Part shown: positions 22,588 through 30,065 of the stretch, piece by piece
Layout of the letters: every line of letters begins with the position of its first letter
Numbering within the stretch: the first letter of the stretch is position 1
Assembly (NCBI GenBank): GCA_030537465.1
Contig: JAUNMP010000033.1
Coordinates: 1 to 32,988 of the forward strand
DNA: 32,988 nt
DNA from: a bacterium
Lineage (GTDB): Bacteria > Verrucomicrobiota > Kiritimatiellia > RFP12 > UBA1067
Direction: 5' to 3'
Notes under the pieces: generated by a model
Told to the model about the DNA's origin: nothing
Database searches by the model: none
Seen by the model: the letters and a program-made list of their open reading frames with translations, nothing else
Made by a program: the position numbers and the translations under genes

Positions 22588-24054
22588 ATGCCGCTGGTAG
22601 ATCTGAATCGACGAGGTTTCTTCCATCTAACCGCCGGTGCGGCGATCACTTCCCTGGCCAGTCGGTCGCTGCTGGCGGCTGCCCGGGGAGAGCCGGCTCT
22701 TCGTTTGGGCGTCCTGAGTGACATCCATCTGAACGAAAAGGCGATGAAGGGGAAGGACGGCGATGCGAACGCCTATGGTAGCGGAAAGCGCGGCACGTTC
22801 CGTGCGGCGTTGGAGTATTTCCGCGACCGCAAGGTCGACGCCGTCGTCATCGCCGGCGACATGGCGGATACGGGACAGCTCTACGAACTACAGGAAGTCG
22901 GTCGTCTCTGGAACGAAGTCTTCCCCAATGGGAAGCGGCCGGACGGGCAGTCGGTCGAGAAGGTCTTCGTCTACGGCAACCATGACGTTCTCGCCTGGAC
23001 CTGGGCCCTCAAGGGCAAAGATCCGAAGGCTGTGGCGGCGGCGAAGGAGAAGGCCGTCGCCCGCGATCTCGCGGCGTCCTGGAAGGCGGCCTTCGGCGAG
23101 GACTGGCAGCCCGTCTACCATAAGACCGTGAAGGGGCACGTCTTCCTCTGCGCGCATTGGGGGCACGAGAAGGAGATTCCCGCCTATGCGAAGGCGCATG
23201 CCGCCGAGTTGGACCTGGGTGCGCGGCATCCGTTCTTCTGCGTCCAGCATCCGAATCTGAAGAATACGCTGTTCACCTACTGGGGCGACGGCGGCTGCGA
23301 CAAGGGCGAGCTGACGGCGTTTCTCAAGGACTATCCGTGGGCCGTCTCGTTCTCGGGGCATTCGCACATGGCGCTGACGGACGACCGCAGCATCTGGCAG
23401 GGCGACTTCACCGCGCTCAACACGTGCACGCTGCTGCAGATCTCCGATCCCTACGGAAAGGAGTGGGCGTGCGTCAACTCGCGCTGCAAGGACAAGACGA
23501 AGCTGCGCCACATGCAGTCGACGAGCCGCAAAGGCCGCCAGGGCATGGTGGTGGACGTCTATCCGGACCATCTTGAGGTCGACCGCCGCGAATTCACGCT
23601 GGGCCTTGAAGCGGCTCCGTGCGTGTCCGTGCCGCTGCCGGCGGATGCCTCCAATCCCAACGGATTCTCCTATGCCGCGCAGAAGGCGCGTGCACGCGTG
23701 CCGCAGTTCCCGATTGGCGCCCAGGCGGCAGCGGTTCGTCAAACGGGACGCAACACGCTGAAGAAGAAGGAGGCGCAGATCGCCGTCTCCTTCCCTTCGG
23801 CCGTGGCCGCGGGCGAGAAGGGGCGCGTGCTCCTCTACCGCGTGGAGGCCTACGACGCGAAGGAGGCGAAACTCGGGTCCTGGCAGCTTGCGCAGGATTT
23901 CCATTTCCATCCGCTCGCGAAGGTGCCGGCGGCCATGCAGCTGGTCATCGGTGCGGACGAAGTGCCCGCAAATACGCCGATTCGCTTCCAGATCACGCCG
24001 CTCGGCTTCTTCCGCCAGGAAGGCCAGCCGCTGTCGTGCGAATTGAAGGCTTGA
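22588..24054 (+). CDS. Tat-exported calcineurin-like metallophosphoesterase
   Basis: A 488-residue protein with a twin-arginine leader (LNRRGFFHLTAGAAITSLAS) but no clear lipobox. The binuclear-metal motifs are in order: SDIH (D45, H47), VIAGDMAD, YGNHD, a mid-domain histidine, and FSGHSHM. Such enzymes hydrolyse phosphomonoesters or diesters; the substrate is unknown. From about residue 340 it has a beta-rich C-terminal domain without catalytic motifs. AAAGGAG is well placed upstream. It lies between uronate and glycan enzymes, so it may remove phosphate from a decorated glycan or nucleotide, but this is inference. Confidence 0.85.
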   Translation: MPLVDLNRRGFFHLTAGAAITSLASRSLLAAARGEPALRLGVLSDIHLNEKAMKGKDGDANAYGSGKRGTFRAALEYFRDRKVDAVVIAGDMADTGQLYELQEVGRLWNEVFPNGKRPDGQSVEKVFVYGNHDVLAWTWALKGKDPKAVAAAKEKAVARDLAASWKAAFGEDWQPVYHKTVKGHVFLCAHWGHEKEIPAYAKAHAAELDLGARHPFFCVQHPNLKNTLFTYWGDGGCDKGELTAFLKDYPWAVSFSGHSHMALTDDRSIWQGDFTALNTCTLLQISDPYGKEWACVNSRCKDKTKLRHMQSTSRKGRQGMVVDVYPDHLEVDRREFTLGLEAAPCVSVPLPADASNPNGFSYAAQKARARVPQFPIGAQAAAVRQTGRNTLKKKEAQIAVSFPSAVAAGEKGRVLLYRVEAYDAKEAKLGSWQLAQDFHFHPLAKVPAAMQLVIGADEVPANTPIRFQITPLGFFRQEGQPLSCELKA

Positions 24055-24100
24055 GTTTTTTGGAGGGCGGGGCGTTTTGTTGAAGGGAGGACATGATACG

Positions 24101-27100
24101 ATGAACAGAACTCGGACTCTCAAGGTGTTGGCCGTATGTACGGTTTGGGGACTTGGATTCGGCCTTTACGCCGAGGAGGCGGAGCCCGTCTGGGGACGCG
24201 TTCTGGGCGTCTATTGCCAGCATGACACGAAGAGCGGTTCTCCTGAATTTCCATTCTACTCGCAGAAGCAGATCAATCCAAACTCGATCTCGACGAGTGC
24301 CAATGCCGCCGTCCCCGATACTTCGGCGCTCGATCCTGCCGAGGTGGCTTCGCTGCCGCGCGATGCATTCACCTATACGGGATACGTGAGCGAGGAAAGC
24401 AGTGTCTTCACAACGTTCAAAACGCCTGCCGTCTTCACGCCTGGCGCGACTTATCGGATGAACATCTACTTGAACGAGCCCTACCAGGTCAATACCCGCT
24501 CGCAGTTTGTCGAGATCAATGGCGAACGGGTGAAGGATGCGATGGGGCAGGATCTTGTGGTGGATCCGTCGAACATCGACTTCTCGGGAACCAAGGTCGC
24601 CAAGAAGGTCTGGAAGTTTGTCGTCTCCAATGTCGTGGCCAGTGCTGACGGTACGATTTCCTGGGGCTTCCCACGGAACAAAAACAAGTCGGCGATGAAC
24701 GTCGTCACGTTTGACGGGACGGCGCTTCCCGCGACGCCCGCCTTGAGTGCCGCAGCGAATGCCGCATCCGTGTCGTTGTCGTGGACGCCCTGCACCGACA
24801 CGCTGGCCTATCTGGTTGAGCGGCAGGATGCGTCGGGAACATGGACGACAATCGCCCGGACACATGAAACATCCTACGAAGATGCGGGACTTGCGGCGAA
24901 GGACAACGCCTATCGCGTGGTGGCGTCCAATGAAATTGGCGTGGCTGTTTCAAATATCTTCTCGACGCGCTCCAAACGATCCCTTTACGCGCTTCACCTG
25001 GGACCGGCCGGAAGAGTCTATGGCCGTTTTGTCCCGGCGGCCTCCTTCCTTTCGGGGAAGTTCAAACCGCGGATGCTTCCCAAGGATCCGGTCGACGTGC
25101 CGCTGGAACTTGCCAACTGCGGCGACTTGCCCAGGTACTTCTCCTATTTTGACTCTTCGCTGACCTTTGTCTTCTCCAATCTGACGGCGAATGCCACCCA
25201 CGATCTGCGGTTCTGGATGGTTGAACCCTATGAACAGATTTCGTCTTCGTCGAATCCCGACGCCTACCGGCGTGTTTCGATCAGTGTCAATGACGAGGTG
25301 GTCACGAACAATGTCAGTGTGTGGGCGCTCTCCGGGCATGTCAATCACAAACCCGTTCCCGTGGATTTTACGGGAACCGCCACTGCGGAGGGCGTGCTCG
25401 CCGTGCGGATCGCCAAAGTCTCCGACAAGGGCACGTGCATTGGTCTGGAACTCTTCGCGTTGGCGGGAGCGCAGGAGGACGCGCCTCCGTTGAAGGCGTA
25501 TGGCGCGCCCGAGTGCGTTCGTCTGGTCGCCGATGAGCGCTCCGCCGAGATGAACTATGATTTTCAGTATCGCGATTCGGCGACGGGCGAACCGATTGAC
25601 TTCCTGCATGATGTTCCCGGCTGGAGCGCCTATGATGCGACACTGGCGGCAGGGCAGTCCCGCGAGTATCGTGCGCGGGTCGCCCATCCTGTAAATCCGG
25701 GTCCCTGGAGCGACTGGGTGTCGGCGACGCGCGGTGGTCGTTCGCCCTACGTTCCCCTGCGGGTGAATCATACGCGGCACACTGCGACGATGCAGAATCC
25801 GCCCGAGGGATGGGTGGACGGCGAACCGTATCTGACAAGCGTTCATGCGAGCTCGAGCCTGAGTAGTACGGCCTATGCGACCGTCCCAGTCGATTTGTCG
25901 CGCGTTCAGGATCCTGCACCCGAGGCCGTCTACCGGACACAGTTCTACACTTCAGACAGCAAGGACGTTCGTTTCTCCTTCCCGAATTTCGACCCTGCCT
26001 GCGAATACAGGGTTCGTGTCCACATGATGGAGACGTGGGCAGACGCAAAGGCGGGCACGCGGACGTTTGCTCTGGGGCTTGACGGTGCCATTGCGCCAGA
26101 ACATGAGAAGCTCGACGTTTTTGTTGCGGCCGGTTCCAATCACAATACGGCGGTGGTTTGGGAGTTGAAGACGCGCCCTGCCCTGGATGGAACGATTCGC
26201 CTGGATGTTTTCCATGGCACCCAGAATGCGACAATCCGTGGCACGGAAATCGTGCCGCTCGGGGTGCCTGTTCGCTTTGACGGACTGGTGAAGACGGCCT
26301 GGTATGCCAATGCCACAAACGTGAACGCCATCGAAGAGGAGTGCGTAGCCGAGAGTTCGCATACGGGATGGTCGTGGACGGCCGCCGATGTGCCGGCCGC
26401 CTGCACGGAGACGCAGGCACGGTTGATGGCCCGTGGCCGGTTTTATGTGCCGGTTGAAGGCGTCTATGCGTTCCAGGTGGCGGCAAACGGTCTGGTGCGA
26501 CTGTGGTTGGACGGTTCGACGAATCTGTTGGAGCAGACGTCTGCGTCCACTTCAAATCCCGTTTCCAAGACGGAAATCAATCTCTCGAGTGGTGCTCATG
26601 AACTGATTTTCGAATACCTGCAGGGGGAGGGGGCCGATTTCGCCGCTGCGGTGACGTGGACGAGTCCTGCGGGGATGTTGGGCGATCTGAAGAACTACAC
26701 CTCTTCGGTTGATGCCATGCCGCGACAGCCGTCTGGGTGGAAGAGCCGCCAGATGGGCAGCCGGTCCGTCCCATCCTACGTCTTTGCCTCGGATGCGGGG
26801 ACGGGGGCGTACCGTCTTTCCGGATCGGGTCAGGATCTCTGGGGCGGGACATGCGATGGTACGTTCCTCTACAGGGAGCTCACGGGCTTGTTTGAGGTGA
26901 AGATGCGGATCTGCAATCGGGGCGGAATCTATGCGCCCAATACGCGTTTCGGCATGGTCGTGCGCAGTACGCTTGGTCCGCTTGATGCCTCGGACTTCTT
27001 TCTCTATTCGGGCGTGAGCGGCGACGAGGAGGGGAAGATGGTTCTGAAGGGGTATGAGGATGTCGACTCCCAGGCGGGATCGGCTATCGTCGGCTGGGGC

Positions 27101-27382
27101 TTGAACACAGTGCCGATGGCGAAGCCCGATCTTCCCGTCTGGATGAAGTTCACGCGCGATTTCTGTCCGACCGGTGGACATCGTTATGTGTGCGCTTTCT
27201 CGAACGACAACGAGAACTGGTATTTTGCGCGGACGCAGGATGTCCAGCGCGTGAATTCCGTTTTCGTGGGCCCCTGGGTGACGGGGCATTATTCGGTCAA
27301 GGGAACGCTGGCCTGGATGGAGGTCGATAATCTTTCCGTTGTCGATACCACGCCGCGGGGAACGATGCTGTTTTTCCGTTAG
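24101..27382 (+). CDS. Large secreted multidomain carbohydrate-binding protein (malectin-like, FnIII, PA14)
   Basis: A 1093-residue protein with a signal peptide (to about residue 25). By eye the order is: malectin-like 1 (about 25-210), FnIII-like (210-286), malectin-like 2 (293-465), FnIII-like 2 (467-547), malectin-like 3 (549-724), PA14-like (725-865) and a C-terminal DUF1349/LamG-like beta-sandwich (866-1093). Cues are YRMNIYLNEPY and YRVRVHMMETW for malectin, the CTDTLAYLVERQ segment for FnIII, and GRFYVPVEGVYAFQVAANG for PA14. No catalytic motif was found. Likely binds glycan at the cell surface or is secreted. AAGGGAGG (24083-24090) supports the ATG at 24101. Confidence 0.75.
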   Translation: MNRTRTLKVLAVCTVWGLGFGLYAEEAEPVWGRVLGVYCQHDTKSGSPEFPFYSQKQINPNSISTSANAAVPDTSALDPAEVASLPRDAFTYTGYVSEESSVFTTFKTPAVFTPGATYRMNIYLNEPYQVNTRSQFVEINGERVKDAMGQDLVVDPSNIDFSGTKVAKKVWKFVVSNVVASADGTISWGFPRNKNKSAMNVVTFDGTALPATPALSAAANAASVSLSWTPCTDTLAYLVERQDASGTWTTIARTHETSYEDAGLAAKDNAYRVVASNEIGVAVSNIFSTRSKRSLYALHLGPAGRVYGRFVPAASFLSGKFKPRMLPKDPVDVPLELANCGDLPRYFSYFDSSLTFVFSNLTANATHDLRFWMVEPYEQISSSSNPDAYRRVSISVNDEVVTNNVSVWALSGHVNHKPVPVDFTGTATAEGVLAVRIAKVSDKGTCIGLELFALAGAQEDAPPLKAYGAPECVRLVADERSAEMNYDFQYRDSATGEPIDFLHDVPGWSAYDATLAAGQSREYRARVAHPVNPGPWSDWVSATRGGRSPYVPLRVNHTRHTATMQNPPEGWVDGEPYLTSVHASSSLSSTAYATVPVDLSRVQDPAPEAVYRTQFYTSDSKDVRFSFPNFDPACEYRVRVHMMETWADAKAGTRTFALGLDGAIAPEHEKLDVFVAAGSNHNTAVVWELKTRPALDGTIRLDVFHGTQNATIRGTEIVPLGVPVRFDGLVKTAWYANATNVNAIEEECVAESSHTGWSWTAADVPAACTETQARLMARGRFYVPVEGVYAFQVAANGLVRLWLDGSTNLLEQTSASTSNPVSKTEINLSSGAHELIFEYLQGEGADFAAAVTWTSPAGMLGDLKNYTSSVDAMPRQPSGWKSRQMGSRSVPSYVFASDAGTGAYRLSGSGQDLWGGTCDGTFLYRELTGLFEVKMRICNRGGIYAPNTRFGMVVRSTLGPLDASDFFLYSGVSGDEEGKMVLKGYEDVDSQAGSAIVGWGLNTVPMAKPDLPVWMKFTRDFCPTGGHRYVCAFSNDNENWYFARTQDVQRVNSVFVGPWVTGHYSVKGTLAWMEVDNLSVVDTTPRGTMLFFR

Positions 27383-27400
27383 AATTTCGAGGAATCAGAT

Positions 27401-30007
27401 ATGAAGATTCAAATGACTGTCAAAGTTGCGACCGGACTGCTGATGGCTCTGGCCTGTTCGTCGATTTTTGCCCAGATGAAGGCGGTCGACGTCTTCACCG
27501 ACTGGCCGAGGGGGGCGGAGCCGGAGACTGTCAGCCGCCGCTTGACCGACTTGTTCCTCACGACGCCGCCGGAGGCCTACAAGCCGGTCGGCTACGTGCG
27601 GATGGCCGGGGGAAGCAACGCGGGCTATGGCGACAAGGGGCACATCCACTATTCGACTGTGGCCCTCTGGATCAACGCGATGGAGTGCGCGCGGCTCGTC
27701 GGCGATACGGAGCGCGAGGCGAAGCTGATCGCGGCCTTCGAGCCGTTCTTCGGCGTCAAGGCGGACCATCTGCCGAAGTTCAAGCACGTCGACTTCACGA
27801 TCGTCGGCGCCGTGCCGTTGGAGATCGCCATCCTCAACGGCGACAAACGGGCGCGGGAACTCGGCCTCAAGTACGCCGATATGCAGTGGGAGGAGCCGAA
27901 ACAGGACGATCCGCCGCCGCTTTACAATGTGATGTCCTACGACGAGCGCATGAAGTGGTGGAAGCAGGGCTATTCCGACCAGACGCGTCTCTGGATCGAC
28001 GACATGTACATGATCACTGTCCTGCAGGGCCAGGCCTACCGCCTCACGAAGAACCGCGCCTACATCGACCGCGCGGCGAAGGAGATGTGCCTCTATCTGG
28101 ACGAGATCCAACTGAAGGACGGTCCTGACGCGGGTCTCTTCTACCACGCGCCGGACGTGCCGTTTGTCTGGGGACGCGGCGACGGCTGGATGGCGGCCGG
28201 CATGCCGCTGCTCCTCGAGATGCTGCCGGCGGACAGCGAACACCGCGCGAAGATCCTGGACGGCTACCGCAAGATGATGGCGAAGCTGCTGGAACGGCAG
28301 TGTTCGGACGGCATGTGGAATCAGCTTGTCGGCGATCCGAAGAGCTGGAAGGAGACGTCCTGCACGGCCATGTTCGGCTACGCCTTCGCGATGGGCGTGA
28401 AGAACGGCTGGCTGGACGCCGCCACCTATGGCGTCGCCGCGCGCAAGGCGTGGCTGGCGCTCGTGAACCGTCTGGACGCCTTCGGAAACGTGCCGGACGT
28501 CTGCTGCGGCACGGGCAAGAAGAACGACTACCAGTATTATCTCGACCGTCCGCGGATTCACGGCGATCCGCATGGACAGGCCCCGCTCCTGTGGATGGCG
28601 CGCGCGTTTCTCGAGACGCTGGACCAGGTGCTCGCGGGCGCCCGCCACATGGGCGATGCCGACAAGGGCGAACCTGTTCTCGTCAACCGTCCCGCCAAGG
28701 GCTTCCGCGGCATCTGGTACTTCAACCAGCCCTCGAAGGACGAGTACGTCTACAAGTATTCGGGCGGTATGGGAACGTACTGCATGGGCCATGTTCCGTT
28801 CGCCGTCTATCGCAAGGAGGTGGACAAGACGTTCTTCTGCTTCGGCGGCACGGACGATGCGAATTCGACGCTCCTCTACTGCGTCTCCTACTTCGACCAC
28901 AAGACGAAGAAACTGGCGCGTCCGACGATTGTCTACGACAAGCATGCGACCGACGCCCACGACAATGCCGTTCTCAACATGGACGCCGAGGGCCATCTCT
29001 ACCTCTTCGGCGGTAGCCATGGCAAGTGGCGGCCGTCGGTGGTGGCGCGCAGCAAACGGCCGTACGACATCTCGGAATTCGAGGAAATCCGCCGGGACAA
29101 CTTCTCCTACCCGCAGCCCTGGTTCGTGCCCGGGAAGGGCTTCCTCTTCCTGAATACGCTCTACCAGGCGAAGGGACGGGAACTGGGCCGTCGCGCCGAC
29201 TTCTTCCAGACGTCCGCCGACGGACGCACCTGGACGGCGTCCCAGATGCTCCACTTCATCAACGAAGGCGACTACCAGCGCTCCTGGCAGGCACCGGATG
29301 GACGGGTCGGGCTTGCCTTCGACCAGCATCCGAAGGGGAAGGGCCTCAACTGGCGCACGGACCTCTACTACATGGAGACGCGCGACTTCGGCCAGACCTG
29401 GACGACGGCCGCGGGCGAACCGCTCAGGTTGCCGCTCACGGAACGGCAGAATCCAGCGCTGGCGGTGCCCTATGCGGAGAAAGGGAAGAACGTGTACATC
29501 AACACGGTGAAGTTCGATTCGCAGAACCGTCCGATCATCGTCTACATCGTCTCGAAGGGGTATCGGGCCGGACCGAAGGACGGGCCTCGCGAATGGAAGA
29601 TCGCCCGCTGGACGGGGACCGAATGGAAGGAGTTCGACACGGGCATCAAGTCCGCGAACAATTACGACTTCTGCACGCTCTATCTCGATTCCGATCAGGA
29701 TCTGCGCCTGATCGGCGCGTCGGCGCCCGGCCCGCAGCTCTATAATCCCGGCGGCGAAATCCAGGCGTGGGGCTCGCATGACGGTGGCGCGACGTGGTCG
29801 TTCGAGAAGTCGCTCACGCAGGGCAGTGCGCGCAACCACAACTATCCGCGCCAGCCGCTCAACGTCCAGCCGGACTTCTATGCGTTCTGGGCCGATGGCA
29901 ACGGCCGCCGTCCGTCCGTCTCGCGTCTCTATTTCTGCGATCGGGATCTGAACGTCTACCGCATGCCGCTCGTCTTCGAGGGACCTTTCGCCACGCCCGA
30001 GAAGTAA
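27401..30007 (+). CDS. Secreted fusion: GH105-like unsaturated uronyl hydrolase plus BNR-type beta-propeller
   Basis: An 868-residue protein with a signal peptide ending near SSIFAQ. Residues about 30-405 are an (alpha/alpha)6 barrel of the GH105/GH88 group, with RLWIDDMYM (about 198-206) and FVWGRGDGWM (about 254-263), the aspartate-bearing motifs of unsaturated rhamnogalacturonyl hydrolases. Residues about 430-868 are a BNR_4-like propeller (KYSGGMGTY, TFFCFGGT, HDNAVLNMD, SWQAPDGR, GGEIQAWGSHDGGATW). BNR_4 proteins include lyases that cut rhamnose-glucuronate linkages. A lyase and the hydrolase for its unsaturated product in one chain would be efficient, but lyase activity is not proven. 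GAGGAA lies about 8 nt before the ATG. Confidence 0.8.
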   Translation: MKIQMTVKVATGLLMALACSSIFAQMKAVDVFTDWPRGAEPETVSRRLTDLFLTTPPEAYKPVGYVRMAGGSNAGYGDKGHIHYSTVALWINAMECARLVGDTEREAKLIAAFEPFFGVKADHLPKFKHVDFTIVGAVPLEIAILNGDKRARELGLKYADMQWEEPKQDDPPPLYNVMSYDERMKWWKQGYSDQTRLWIDDMYMITVLQGQAYRLTKNRAYIDRAAKEMCLYLDEIQLKDGPDAGLFYHAPDVPFVWGRGDGWMAAGMPLLLEMLPADSEHRAKILDGYRKMMAKLLERQCSDGMWNQLVGDPKSWKETSCTAMFGYAFAMGVKNGWLDAATYGVAARKAWLALVNRLDAFGNVPDVCCGTGKKNDYQYYLDRPRIHGDPHGQAPLLWMARAFLETLDQVLAGARHMGDADKGEPVLVNRPAKGFRGIWYFNQPSKDEYVYKYSGGMGTYCMGHVPFAVYRKEVDKTFFCFGGTDDANSTLLYCVSYFDHKTKKLARPTIVYDKHATDAHDNAVLNMDAEGHLYLFGGSHGKWRPSVVARSKRPYDISEFEEIRRDNFSYPQPWFVPGKGFLFLNTLYQAKGRELGRRADFFQTSADGRTWTASQMLHFINEGDYQRSWQAPDGRVGLAFDQHPKGKGLNWRTDLYYMETRDFGQTWTTAAGEPLRLPLTERQNPALAVPYAEKGKNVYINTVKFDSQNRPIIVYIVSKGYRAGPKDGPREWKIARWTGTEWKEFDTGIKSANNYDFCTLYLDSDQDLRLIGASAPGPQLYNPGGEIQAWGSHDGGATWSFEKSLTQGSARNHNYPRQPLNVQPDFYAFWADGNGRRPSVSRLYFCDRDLNVYRMPLVFEGPFATPEK

Positions 30008-30065
30008 AGTGCTTCTGATGGCGGGCGGCTGCATCGTTAGTCGTTTTTTGCTGAAAGAGAGACAT

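Noticed and set aside
27395..30034. Long antisense open frame (about 879 codons) opposite the GH105-propeller gene
   Set aside because: A shadow of GC-rich codon use: the plus-strand protein has clear domains and a signal peptide, while the minus frame is Arg/Val/Leu-rich with no motif.
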